DNA of 64,000 nt, taken from Melampsora larici-populina 98AG31 (Eukaryota; Basidiomycota; Pucciniomycetes; Pucciniales; Melampsoraceae). The notes beneath the pieces were generated by a model. That model was not told the DNA's origin and searched no databases. It saw only the letters and a list, made by a program, of their open reading frames with translations. The translations under genes were made by a program, and so were the position numbers. Location: assembly GCF_000204055.1 (NCBI RefSeq), contig NW_006768774.1:1379819-1443818 (forward strand). The letters run 5' to 3'. Positions 34,994 to 46,924 of the stretch are shown here, in pieces (within the stretch, counting starts at the first letter, position 1; each line of letters begins with the position of its first letter).

Positions 34994-37495
34994 TCAAATC
35001 GGTAAATCTTCGTCATGTTCGTCTCTTAGCATTATGTCTACTTCTGCTTGACTGTTAGTTTGTGAACCGATTTTTTGGGCTCGTTTAAGAACTTCATTCA
35101 CATTAGGCAAGATCCGATCTGTCAGGGTGAAAAGAAGAATAACAATTTAAGCAAAGCTTTGAAAATACATTTCCCTCGTCTTGCGCTCAAAGAAGAACAA
35201 AAGAGGGGTGCTGTCTTTACCTTTTCCGACTATCGCCAGAATTCCAGCCTTTTCAAATCGTACAAGTCGATTTGGTATCACATGACAAATCCAAACCTCT
35301 ACATCTCGCATTTTGTATTCAACGACAATCTCTTTGAAGATCTGTAATGCTGAAGCATCAATCTTTTCTACATCACCAAGATGAAAGACTAGCATTCTAG
35401 TTTGATCTCTTTCTCTTTCATCAGAAGGATGTCGTCTACGATATCCGTCTGTAGCCAAAAAAAAACATCCAAAAACATCTTAGTTCAACCGTCTTAGTTT
35501 CAGTATAGCTCATTCACATACACATCTCTAGTCGTCTCAGTTTTTCTTTCAGGCGACCGGCGTTAGCGAAGCTGAGTGATTCTCGGATTTTGACAATTAG
35601 TACTCCCGGAATTTCATCATCTGTTTCAAGTTCGGCTTCGGCCTCATGTCGAAGTGGATCAATAGGCTCCCAGCTTTGAGAAATAGGATCTTTTCCTAAT
35701 ATCCTAACTCTAATAGCTGTAGCATCTTTGATAGTCAACACCATACTTACAGCCACAGACATGATGATACCTGTCTTGACTTCATATACCAAAGTGATCA
35801 AAAAGGTAAACTAAAATCACGGAACCAAGATCATCAGTCACCAAACCTCTCATAACGAAAACCAGAAAATAGATATACTGACAGTCATCAACGCTAGTTC
35901 CGTCCAACCTCTAAGTTTCCAAAAGAAAGCCAGATCTTCTGGAAGTTCTGAGATCAAATGGAAAACTACCATTGTGACCACTACGGCTAATACACATTTC
36001 GGCAAGAAGAATAGATAATCGAGTAAGAAGTAAGTTGCAAAGAGAATCGTCAAGCCGGTGATGACCGAAGCCATTGGAGTTCTTGCACCAGTTGAGGCGT
36101 TAAGTCTGCTACGGGTGATTGAGCCATATGCTAGGCGAGTGAAGATTCATATGAGCGAAATGGGATAAGAGTGGGTTATGTGTATTCAGGTAGGAAATAA
36201 GGATTGGACCACGTGCCTGGCATATCACCACTCACGAATGAGGTCACGATGTTGGCTGCACCTAGTGCTACTAATTCTCGATTAGGACTGATAGGATAAT
36301 GAAACCGAGACGATTCTCCTTTAGCCGCCACGATCGAATCCACAAATCCACAGATACAAATCGTGATGGCAGTCCCAAGAGTATCTTTAAGGAGATGTTT
36401 ATCAATTCCACGCCATGGAAGACCTAATTTAACTTGACTTGCATGTATACTTCCTACTACTGCTACACCGTGTTGATCCCAATTGAAGATATCCGTAAGT
36501 GCAGCGGCTAAACCGGCGATGATAAGAATATCTGGTACATATTTCAATAGAGGTAGTCTGGAGCGACAATAGACAGTCGTTTTGAAAGACCGTATGGCGA
36601 TCAATGCACAAAAGCTGACTAGACTGATTAAACAACTCATTCGATGACTCGATTTGAGGTTAGAGAGGGTCCATATCAATTTTTCAACCGCTCCTTCTGA
36701 TGAGATCCCTTGAGCATGTTCAAGAGCTGAGAGTCCTAAGATAGGAATCAATTGTTCGATTGCAATCACAATTGCTATAGCAGATACGAATCCGCGTAGA
36801 AGAGCACGAGAAAGGATCGCGTCCAAAAATCCTAAACGGAAAAATCCAAAAAGGAAAGTGATCAGACCACTTTCAAATGTAACAATCGTTGAGATTGTGA
36901 CGGCTAGTTGAAGAAGTTCATCATCTGAAGGTGCGAAATCCGAAGGTGAATGTAATTGTCGATGTTGGACGAGTTGTTTGACAAGTTGGCCTACTAAGAG
37001 TGATAATGCAGCTTCAGGTCCCACTGATACATGACGACCAGTACAAAGTAAAGGATATGTGATCGCAGGGATAGCAGCCGAGAAGAGACCTACGATCGAT
37101 GAAGTTAAGTCATCAGAAGTCATCATTAGCCAAAGGTGATCGATTAAAGGTCTCCAGAAGTTCAAGAAACACGTACCATTGACAGATGGGATCCCAGCTA
37201 ATTGTGAAGCATAACCAATTGATTGAGGAATAAGTAAACAAGCCAAAGTGACACCAGCCACTGCATCTTGAAGGAAATCATCACTAGAATAAGACGGGAT
37301 CCATTCGAAAGCAGGAATATAATATCGTAGTCGTTTATAAGCTATTTGTAACTTTGGATTTGAAGTTGTCTTGATAATAACGAAGATATGAGTTTCAGTT
37401 TATAATGTGATTTAAAAAGGATACGAGTTCATGAATGTTCAAGTACTTACTGTTGGAGAGAGTAAAGAGCTTTGTTCGTTTGGTGGACTGGTCAT
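34994..37495 (-). CDS. SulP-family sulfate/anion transporter with STAS domain (7 exons)
   Basis: Minus-strand exons: 37495-37451, 37369-37177, 37089-36217, 36130-35883, 35810-35522, 35448-35221, 35118-34994; 666 residues. It belongs to the SLC26/SulP membrane transporters, which move sulfate or other anions across the plasma or organelle membrane. Landmarks: LLIPQSIGYASQLAGIPSVNG (start of the transport domain), VGPEAALSLLVGQ, SRLNASTGARTPMASV, PGVLIVKIRESLSFANAG and LVFHLGDVEKIDASALQI (STAS fold). The small first exon (MTSPPNEQSSLLSPT) is chosen because it joins in frame to TTSNPKLQIAYKRLRYY, typical of fungal members. The exon 3/4 junction fits the family best (GDMP-AYGSITRSR) with a GC-AG intron, donor GCACGT at 36216. 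Hydrophobic segments occur throughout residues about 55-480, and the soluble STAS follows. Confidence 0.93.
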
Positions 37496-38306
37496 AGTTC
37501 TTTATTTGATGAGAATCGGTTTAGAGATCAAGATTCAAACTCAACATTCTTCATTTGAGGATGGAAGTTTAATTGACTTTACAAGTTACATGTGCACATA
37601 TTGCAATACTGTCACAATTGCATCGAATGCTCATGGTCTACTCTCACGTTCCCAATCCATCTCCCTACAACTTCAAGTGGTACCACCTCATGACATTTTT
37701 CGTCCCAATTCTGCTCGCTCTTCGTCGACTTGTAGCCCACTTTTGTGATACTCAAAACGCACCTATCAAACACGAGGTCATGCTGATTCATAATGGAGAT
37801 CCCTTTGGACGTCATGATGAAGCAATCCATTGTCACGTAAATATTTTGGAAATGGAAAGGAAACTTGGTACGATTCACACGAGAATTGGAATGTCTCGAG
37901 GGTACATCCAGGGAAATGAACCGATAAGTGATGCAGATGATAGAATAGCAGATGGTAAAATCAAGATGAAGGGTGAATGCAGGGGGGTTGTTCACTTGGC
38001 TTTCGAATCCCTTATCGTAGCATATAGGGAAAAGCTTATAGGTGGAGTTTCCAAGCACTTGCTTCGAAAATGCTTGGTCAACTAGGCAAAAAGGTCAAGA
38101 TGACTCATTCTTCCGAGCTTGCAGGAAGATCAATGTTTACATTTGCTATATAAGTAAGACACACCTCCAATCCCTCTACCTTCTCTCAAACAATTATCAG
38201 TCAGTTTCACCACGTCTTATCATCTCCCCGTAAATACCCTACAATCGAAAGGATATCTTTCTAATTTCTGTCAATACTATCATCTTTAAATTTTTACTTG
38301 TTCATA
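37496..38306. other. Divergent intergenic region
   Basis: Promoter space for the transporter (minus) and the secreted protein at 38307 (plus). A 170-codon plus-strand ORF (37573-38085) overlaps a 148-codon minus-strand ORF; neither shows motifs or introns and I treat both as chance. A pyrimidine-rich stretch with CAATCCCTCTACCTTCTCTC lies just upstream of 38307. Confidence 0.5.
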
Positions 38307-39691
38307 ATGTTCTCTCAAAGCTTGATGCGTTCTATCATTCTTACTCTTCTTGCTAGCTCTGCAGTTGTTTTATCACAAGGCACCGCTGCCAAGACCAATG
38401 GTACAAGCGGCAAACCCAGTGGAACCGTTCCCAGCCAATCACCCTCGCCTTCAACCAACAAGACAGGCTCTGCTAAGCCTAAGTCAGACTCTCCAAATCA
38501 AAAAGTGATCGTCTGTACTGCCGGTTGGGCTCCAGTTGGTGACTCGAGCAAGTCGCACAAACCGCCTGTCACTAGCGCTCCTAAAACCAACACTCCAACC
38601 CCTGGGAAACCTTCGAATAGCTCAAAGATCCAAGCTCCTCGCCGTCGAGCTACAGACCCAGCCAAGGCACCTGCAGCCGACAACCACAAATCATGTAAGT
38701 CACATCTTCAATTCTTCGTCATCATACGCATTCCGAAGGTGGATGATTGACAAACCGGTTTGACCTCATAGTATGTGATACTGCAAAAGAGCGATATACA
38801 TGTTCCACGGCGAATTGCAAGCCCAGTGGTAAGCGCGATCTTCACCTGAGCTTCATTCACGTCACCATTATTGAGTTTTTCTTCATTTAGGTGGTAAGAA
38901 TCTCGCCGAAGCAACTGGATGCAAAGGTGATTCCAAGAAGGCTCAATGTTTGGCTTACAGGCCTGGTGTTAAAGGTGGTCAGATCAGTTTAGAGGCCCAT
39001 ACACCTCACCCCACTGAATCCGAAGGTTGGATCGGTACGTTAACTCTTTGATCTATGACTTCCAAAATCCATCTCTCTATGAAGACAACCTATATTGACA
39101 CACAAATCGCATTGTTTCACAGAGTGCGCAGCCTTACATAAAATCGACCCGAAAGCTGGTCGCAACCAAAAAGTTGATACCATTGCTTGTCAAAAGCTCT
39201 CGATCCCCATGGGTAAGTCAAACATCTTTATAAAGGACTGTAACTTTTTCAAACACGAGCTCGACGGGGGCTGACGAAGCACTTCTTCCATTTTCACAAA
39301 AATCATAGAATGCACTGGCTGTGAAAAAATGAACAGTACCAAGGTTGAGAAACCAGCACCACGTACCATTGATCCTTCACACAATGCGACCAAAACAAAC
39401 CCCGCTGCAAAACCCAAAGCAAGTGGAGTTGGAGCTCCAGCAAATGGCACTAAATCAGAGACTGGAGGGAAACCAAAGACTGGTACAGGTAGTAAGACTA
39501 ATGGAACCACCATCACTCCTCCATCATCAGGAGGTGCCACGAAATCTGATCCTAATGCCAAACCGAAACCTAGCGCAAGTGCAGGTGCAAGTAGTAAGAC
39601 GAATGGAACTGACTCTACTCCTCCAAGCAAAACTCCAAAGACCACTCAACCTTTAAATTCTCAACCAGCCAAAAATGCAGCTCGACAATAA
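38307..39691 (+). CDS. Secreted cysteine-containing protein with Lys/Pro/Thr-rich tails (5 exons)
   Basis: Exons 38307-38694, 38772-38828, 38891-39034, 39123-39212 and 39309-39691 give 353 residues. The N-terminus MFSQSLMRSIILTLLASSAVVLSQG is a clear signal peptide. Residues about 25-125 are Thr/Ser/Pro/Lys-rich. The middle (about 130-235) holds at least nine cysteines in a compact region (CDTAKERYTCSTANC, GCKGDSKKAQC, ECAALHK, IACQK, CTGCE), split over short exons. The C-terminal 120 residues are again low-complexity, rich in Lys, Pro, Gly and Thr, with several NGT sequons. I do not recognise the family. The architecture suits an extracellular or cell-wall protein, and in a rust it would be listed as an effector candidate; that is inference. 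Confidence 0.82.
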
Positions 39692-41396
39692 ACTTTTTTG
39701 GACTCTAAATTCAAATCATCCATCAATGTCTCGACGATCTTTCCATTCATTTCAATTCAATTCAATTTGAATCCTTCACTTTTTTTTCCTTTTCAAACGT
39801 CTGTTGACGAATGTTTTTGTAAAACTTGTGATTCAAATTTAATCTTCCTACCTTTCATTTTGTTTTTGTTCGGAAATAAGATCTCATTCATAAGCTAGTC
39901 ATAGTATATCAGTTCTGTATAGAGAAGACATGGTCTCATCGCATACTAATACTAATCAAATCACTAGACTTTACATGTTTTTCTTTTCCAATCTCACTTT
40001 TGTTTCTTCACTTTTGTACTCAATCTTGATTCTTTTAGTAGTCTCTTGTTTTGTTTGTACAATGAAATCCACCAGTCCTGGATTGCACTTCAACTCACGC
40101 TGAGATTCGAGTATTGAGAATGGATGACAATGTTTTCCCTAGAACCACTCAATCAACTTGAGGGTATTAGAATATTCAAATGATCCATATGAGATTTCTA
40201 AACTAACAAGTAGAGAGAATAATGAAGAGCCTCAATTTTTGGATCCACATTGTATTCACTCTCAACTATTTACAAATTTACGATGAAATCCATCGAATCC
40301 ATACAATCAATAAAGACGAATCTAGATGAGTAGAAATCATTTCCAACACTAAAATAGAACGTACGCTTCGTGATTCACAATTGATTTCTTCAAGAAGCAA
40401 AACAAACGGATCAACATAATTTCCTTAACACCCTGCGATTTCTTTTTACCATGTTTTGGATTTGGTTAGAGTTTTAAGATCCTAGTTGTGATCATTGGAT
40501 TATTCTTGTTCATTTTTTGGATTGGGAATTGATGATGCAGAAGTATTTAACGAAATGATCCGTTACTTAATAGGATGGGGTTGTTGAAAGGTGATCCAAT
40601 GTGAGTTTAATTTTTGTATAATGATCTAAATTTTTAAACATTTTTATCATCTGAAGTTAATCCTGATTCCTCCAACTTATAGTACTCATTTGAAAAGGTT
40701 TGAAAAATAATTATATATATATAGCTTAAACAAAACCCCTCTGGTTTGCTTAGACTTGACTCTTGTTACGTCAATATCTCTGAAGATTAGTTTCCAAGAT
40801 ACGACGGCACAAGAGGGTGGTTTCGTTCAGGAACTGATTAAGAAAAAAGATGAGATTTTGGAAAGTTCAATGATCAATTTATTTGCACATCACCAAAGTC
40901 TCTTTCATATTGAATCTTTTGTTCAATTTGTTTTTGATTCCGGTTTCTATTTTTTATGGTAAATTTATTAAAGTAGAATGTTATTCTGTTTGTGTATTTA
41001 ATAAAGGAAATATCAGGACAAGAGTTGAGTGGATAGGATTTCAGGAAAAGGGCATTTTTGAATGTCTGCTCTGCGCTGTGCTGAAGATTGGGATTAATTT
41101 TATGGGCGTGTCAGTGAGTGAGAGTGCGGGTAGTGAGAGTCAGGCTGCGCGCATGTGATATTTCCGCAGAAAGATTGGGTGAGTGAGGTGCAGTTGAATT
41201 GAAAAAGAATCGATCACCAATAAAGAAACACAGCAAAGTACATACAACAACATACAACATCTCGATTTGAATTTACTCATCAAAATCAAATTCAATCTCA
41301 ACAATACCCTACTACTTCACCTTCACCATCTTCTTTACCTTTACCATCACCATCACCATCACCAACATCAACATCAACACTATCAACAAGACTATC
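39692..41396. other. Intergenic, AT-rich
   Basis: The 3' region of the secreted protein and a long AT-rich spacer. An ATTATATATATATAG run at about 40711 could be a TATA element. From 41270 the plus strand carries ATC/ACC trinucleotide runs, the probable 5' UTR of the kelch gene. No gene is recognised. Confidence 0.5.
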
Positions 41397-44300
41397 ATGA
41401 CGAATCATATCACTTCATCAAGACCTTCATCATTCATTCATCATTCACTTTTCATCATCATCATCATCATCAATCAACACTCTTCTTATTCTCAATCAAT
41501 CTCAACCAACATGCCTTTACCACCCATGGAATGGATCAAACTCAAAACAACAGGTTCAAGTTCACCTCCACCTATCTCTCATGGTTGTTTAATCGGTCCT
41601 ACTTTCACTTCTCAATCTTCACCCGTCAACACTCCTGGTTCAGGTTCAGCTTATCTTTTCGGTGGTCGTTCTTCTACTGGCACGACTACCAATAATTTAT
41701 TCGTTTTAGATTATACTACTTCTATCTCTCCTGCTTGGTCTCAACCTACTTCTTCTCCTTCAAATACGATCTTTACTTCAACTCCTAATCCTAGATCTCA
41801 TATGATTTGTGGTTGGGATGCTGCTTCGAATTATCGTAATCAACTTTCAGTCTTTGCTGGGAGATCAAGTGATGGAACACCACTTAATGATTATTGGTTC
41901 GTCGTTTTTCATTCAACACATTCATCTAACACTGATTGATCTCCTTTCCCAATCATCTAGGTACTTTGATCCAGCAAATTCATTTTGGGCAGAACCTATA
42001 TCAGTCAATCCTAATAAACCATCTCCATTATATGGTGCAATAGGTGGTATCGATCCAACTTATGTACCAACTGCACCTTCAACATCGAGCGCTTTGATTT
42101 ATATGGGTGGCTCAAATTCAACCTCAAGTGCTTCTTTATCGCCTTCTGGATTAATCATCGATGGTCAATTAGGTTCAAATACTAATACAATCACTCTCAC
42201 TGTCAATGATCTTGGCGGTGGGGTGGGTGGAGATCCTGGGTCAAATAATTTAGTTAAAGGTAGATGGGGTATGAGTAGTACCATCATGTCAGGTAAAGTT
42301 TTGATTTCGGTTTGAATTGTGTATGGGGTGCTCACTTGAACTTTAAACTGATATTCGATTGTTGAATCAAACCAGGTTCAAAGCTAGTCATGTTTTCAGG
42401 ATGTAATACTAAACCATCAGACGAATTTGTAGATTCACCTAATCCAACTTGTGCACTTACCAATGGAGGCATCTTGAATTTCGGATCCAACTTTTCACCT
42501 GTGACTTTAAATACCACTAGTACTTCATCATGGCAATCATTCAATTATTGTCCAGCTCCAAGGATAGGTGGTACGATGGTACCTAATCGAAATACATTTG
42601 ATAGTTCTTATTCACAACAAGTGATTATGATTGGTGGTAGACCTGATTTAGAAAATTGGAATGATCAAGGTGGTTCAAATTTAGGTGAAGTGGATGTCTT
42701 AGATTTATCTTCAGGTACTTGGTCAAGAGTAATTCCAGCACAAAAAGAAGGTGAAAGGTTTACACAAAAAGAAGGTGTGATGGCTTTAGCTTTAGGTCAT
42801 AATGTGGGTGCTACTTCTTCTTCTAATGGAACCACTGATATCTTAGTTTATGGTGGGATTGATGTGAGTACGGGTCAAGCTTCAAATGAATTATGGGTAC
42901 TTCGATTACATGGTGGAAGGATGACAGGGAATGGAACGACATTAGGTGTACAGATGTCTTATTTACCTTCATGTGTGACTCCTACACCTAAAAACTCGCG
43001 TACTTCATCTCGAAATCCAAATCATTCAACCGATGATCAAAGTGGAACCGGACCCAGTTCGAATTTAAATGTTTCGGAAGCTCATACGTTTATGACCACT
43101 GTTGCATTAGGTTTAATCCTTTTATCTGTGACTGCTTTGAGGTATGAAGATCCTGGATTATTATCATTTAGGAGGATGTGGCGAATGCCAAGGTTATGGG
43201 CTCTGTTGACTGCATGGGTGGGAGTTTCGGCCGGTGTGGTTGTTTTGATATTTGGGGTCATTGCAGGATTCACTCATACTCGAATGTCGACTAGTAGTAG
43301 TAATAGTAGTAGTAACAGTACATCAAGCACGCCTTCTACTCGTCGAATGCGACGTAGTTTTTTTCACGATTCATCACCTAATCATGTTACCCCACTCAAA
43401 GTACTTACTACTTCAACACATAGCAAATTAGGATTAGCCTTAATGGTAGCAGGATGTTTTGCAGTACCATGTTTATATATCATAGGATGGATTTATGGAA
43501 AATATGAAGAAGAATATCAATCGAGAAAACCACAGTATGGAGAAAGAAGAAGATTAAAAGTTAAAGAATCGAATCAAATGAAAGATACCACCTCGATTTT
43601 CGATCCAAGGTATTGGGCTGAACAAATTCGAATTGCAAGATTAAACAAAACAAGAAAGATTGATAGAAGAAGTAAAAGAGAAAGTCAAATTGAAGGTATC
43701 CAAAATGGAAATCCAACTCGAATCAGTCAAACTCATCAGAATGGAATGATGGTTGGTGATGAAAGTATGGTGACTTCAGTTGAAAAATCGAGTTGTGGGA
43801 TCGGATTAGAAAGTCCGATTGGATCACCTAATGAAAAAGACATTCAAAATCTTGAAAGGATCAATGATTCAACACATGGAAAGAATGAATCGACTTCTAC
43901 TGCTCAAACTCGAATTGAATCGATTCCAAAACAAGAAGATGATCATCTAGAATTACAAGAATCGATCTTACCACAAGAGATTCCGATTACACCAGATGAG
44001 ATTGAAGCTACTGTTTCTGAACATTTTGATGCATCTTTTCAGGGTGAATCGAGTGCTAGATTAACTCCATTAGCCATCAATTCAAATGTGATTGATATGA
44101 AAGACAATTCGATGACTGATCTTTCAAAACATTCAACAAGACCTGTTTTGAGAGCTTTACATAATTTTTCAAATACCCTTTTACCTTTCAATAAAACCAA
44201 AGTAGAGAAAAAGATGAAATCATCAACAGAAAAAGAAACTGGAACACAAGCATCATTCGAAGTAGTTAATAGACGATCAGCACTTTCGAAATCTAGATTA

Positions 44301-45319
44301 GGTTCATCACATGGAGAACGAAAAGGATTTAATCGAAGACTTTCACTTGACCTTTCGATTGAAATCGATCGAGATCAAAGCCGAGTAGAAGCCATTGAAT
44401 CACATCGATCTAACTCGATTGAAAGGATCAATTCTTCAGATGATGATGATGAACACCATCACCACCATCATCACCATCATCATCCACCAGGAGGAATAGC
44501 AGTTGAAGATTTAATGAATGAACCAGTTTCAAATAGAGTAACAGAAGAGATAGTAGAAGAAGAAGAAGAAGAAGATTCGATTTATCAAAAAGCCATCAAA
44601 CCACGTAAGAAGTTAAGAAGATTAGGAGATATGTTTTTTCATACGATTTTATTTTTAAGTAATGTGTTCTTGATCGTTAGTTATTTTACAATGGTTAGAT
44701 CAAAGTTTAAATGGATTGGAGGAGTTTATTTGATAGGTTGTATTGGTTTATATTTCGGTATGGGATATTTGGCTTGGAATGGAAAACCTTCGTCTGAGTC
44801 TACTTTGGTGATCTTTATGTCGATTATTAAGAATGGTAGAAGTGGAAGTGGTAATCCTTCTGGACCTGGAACTGGAACCAATGGAGCTAATGAAAGAGGT
44901 GAGAAAGATGTTTCCTAAAGACATGTACATCTAGATACTGACGTTTTGATTGAAAATTGGGTTTCTGAACAGACGGATCGAACCCACCCGCTCAATTCTC
45001 AAGTTATGCACAACAACAACATTTACCATCCCCATCAGTGATCGGAACAGTAGCAGCCACAGAAGTAGGCATCAATGCACAAAACTTACGACCTAGATCA
45101 TTAGCATCTACACTGATGTATCCGTTTGGATCAGATCCGGGTGATCCATCTCATCCTTCTCATCATCCGTTTAGAAGTTATTGGGGAAATGATCGATTGA
45201 ATGAAGAAGTCGTTCAGGAAGATGAAGAGGGTAGAGAGGATGATGAGTATTGGAATGAGAGAGAGGTTCAGATTGTGACGACTGCTCCTAGAAGAAGGTT
45301 GGCTGTGGTCAATGGTTAA
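41397..45319 (+). CDS. Kelch-repeat membrane protein (4 exons)
   Basis: Exons 41397-41896, 41961-42292, 42376-44898 and 44973-45319 give 1233 residues. A hydrophobic stretch after the N-terminus (SLFIIIIIINQ) suggests a signal peptide or anchor. Residues about 40-480 carry kelch blades: AYLFGGRSSTG, SVFAGRSSDGTPLNDYWYF, IMIGGRPDLENW and ILVYGGIDVSTGQASNELWV. They predict a beta-propeller outside the membrane. Three hydrophobic segments follow (about residues 513-531, 548-575, 627-652), then a long polar region with Ser- and Glu-rich parts and a ten-His run at about 965. Two more membrane segments lie at about 1029-1048 and 1055-1080. The last exon is acidic. I recall kelch plus membrane proteins of this kind in fungi but no firm function. 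Inferred role: surface sensing or polarity. Confidence 0.85.
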
Positions 45320-46924
45320 GATGGTTCATTTTTTGATTTTGATACTAGATTGGATTCTTCATACTGGATTGGGTTGGGGATGACCCTGGGGTTTGGTTTG
45401 GTTGATAAGGAAAATATGGTCAGGTTGAGATGACCCTGGGGTTTGGTTTGGTTAATAAGGAAAAGATGATCAGATTGAGATGAGGGTTTTTTGTTTTGTT
45501 TTTTTGCAATCAGTTTTTTCTATTTCTTCTTTTTTTCTTGATGACGATGACGATGATGATGATGATGAAAACTTTTGGATTTATATATACTCAAAACTCT
45601 TTGTTTTTACTGATTACTTTTGGTTTTCCTTTTGTTTATTTATTATATGTACCTACTCTCAACTCTCTACCTCCTCTTCTCTCTACTTAAAACTTGATGA
45701 TGGTTTACTTGGTTTTTCTTTTTATTTTTCTCTTTTTCTTTTTGAAACTTGCTTGAATTATTTAAACATTCTTTTTATTTTTTGGTTTTTCATTTTTTTT
45801 TTGGTTTTTTTTTTACGATCTTCTTTGGATTTCTCTTTTTTGTTTCTTTGATTTTTTTTTTGGAAAATCTTGACCAAAAAAAAATCATAATAATAAAAGT
45901 TTTTAAAAAGTTTTACTTGAGTGATTGTTATGAATTGTATTTGTATATGAACGTACATAACATGAAAGAAAACAAAATTGGGGTTTAGTGTTTTTTTCTT
46001 CTGACATGTTTTGTGGAGTGTGGTTTATTTGGATTTAACATTTTTTTTTTGAATAGTGCTGATGTTGTTGAGCAAATCTCAACTTATAAAAGAATAGGCA
46101 GTTGAATGATTTCTTTGCTTTTTTTCATCTACACCAGTACACAAGAGCATGCTGGCAGGATGCAGCTGCAATGGATGAAATGTACATGCAAATGTTACCG
46201 TTTATGCAACATACTGCACCTGTCATAAAGCTATAGTATTAGCATCTTACACAGCCTTAACACAGCCTGAGTGTGAGCCATGTGGGTAACATTAGAAACC
46301 AATCCATGGGTTTGGTTTTAAATCCGATGGTTAAATTCATCATGAAGCTCTTGAACCATTTTTCATCTTTTAAAGACCAATCCGGTTGTGATTAGACTTG
46401 ATCGTGTCAGAATTTTTACATGTCCTTTTAGGATTTAGCAGACCCTTTGATAGTTTAACTCCGAAACAAAATAATCTAAAGTCTTCTAAAACTTATCTTC
46501 TACATCGTGGTACACCGGTACTCCGATTTGATAGATTTCACACTTCTTGTCGTCATAGGAGATTTGAAGAAAAGGTGATGGATGATATGAACCGGTCGGT
46601 TGATAGTATAGAGTGATACTAAAAATGGATGATCAGTCATGAGGTCGGTCGGTGATCAAATTGGATGAAGCTTCATTATCAAAACCAAATTATTGATTGA
46701 ATAGCAGTGATATAAATAGTAGCTCAGTCTTTCAGTCTTCTTTCATCGACTACTACTTGACATTTTTCATCGAGCCTCCCTCTTATAAAGAGTTCTTCAG
46801 TCTTCTTCTATTAAAGATTATTACTTAAAACGATATACCAACTAGGTATGTAGATAGATATTTAAATTCAAAGGTTTTAGAATTTAATTTACTGAATTTG
46901 TACACATCTTCTCATCAGATTCAA
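45320..46924. other. Intergenic with a 50-bp tandem repeat
   Basis: Holds the tandem repeat listed separately, T-rich 3' sequence (45480-45860) and CpG-poor DNA around 46100-46330. No gene is recognised; ORFs in the T-rich part are Phe/Leu runs caused by composition. The last 150 bp form the probable promoter of the kinase gene. Confidence 0.5.
45381..45480. repeat. Two tandem 50-bp repeats
   Basis: The unit TGACCCTGGGGTTTGGTTTG... ending GTTGAGA occurs at 45381-45430 and 45431-45480 with five visible differences. It lies just downstream of the kelch stop, so it is in the 3' UTR or terminator. Confidence 0.9.

Noticed and set aside
37573..38085. 170-codon plus-strand ORF and 148-codon minus-strand ORF in the gap between transporter and secreted protein
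   Set aside because: They overlap each other, show no motif, no intron signals and sit in a divergent promoter region; probably chance.
41330..41470. ATC/CATCAC runs as a microsatellite or CRISPR-like array
   Set aside because: Short irregular trinucleotide runs in a 5' UTR and N-terminal coding region; no spacer-repeat structure.
45480..45990. Phe/Leu-rich ORFs suggesting small membrane proteins
   Set aside because: They arise from poly-T in the 3' region of the kelch gene; no start context, conservation or introns.
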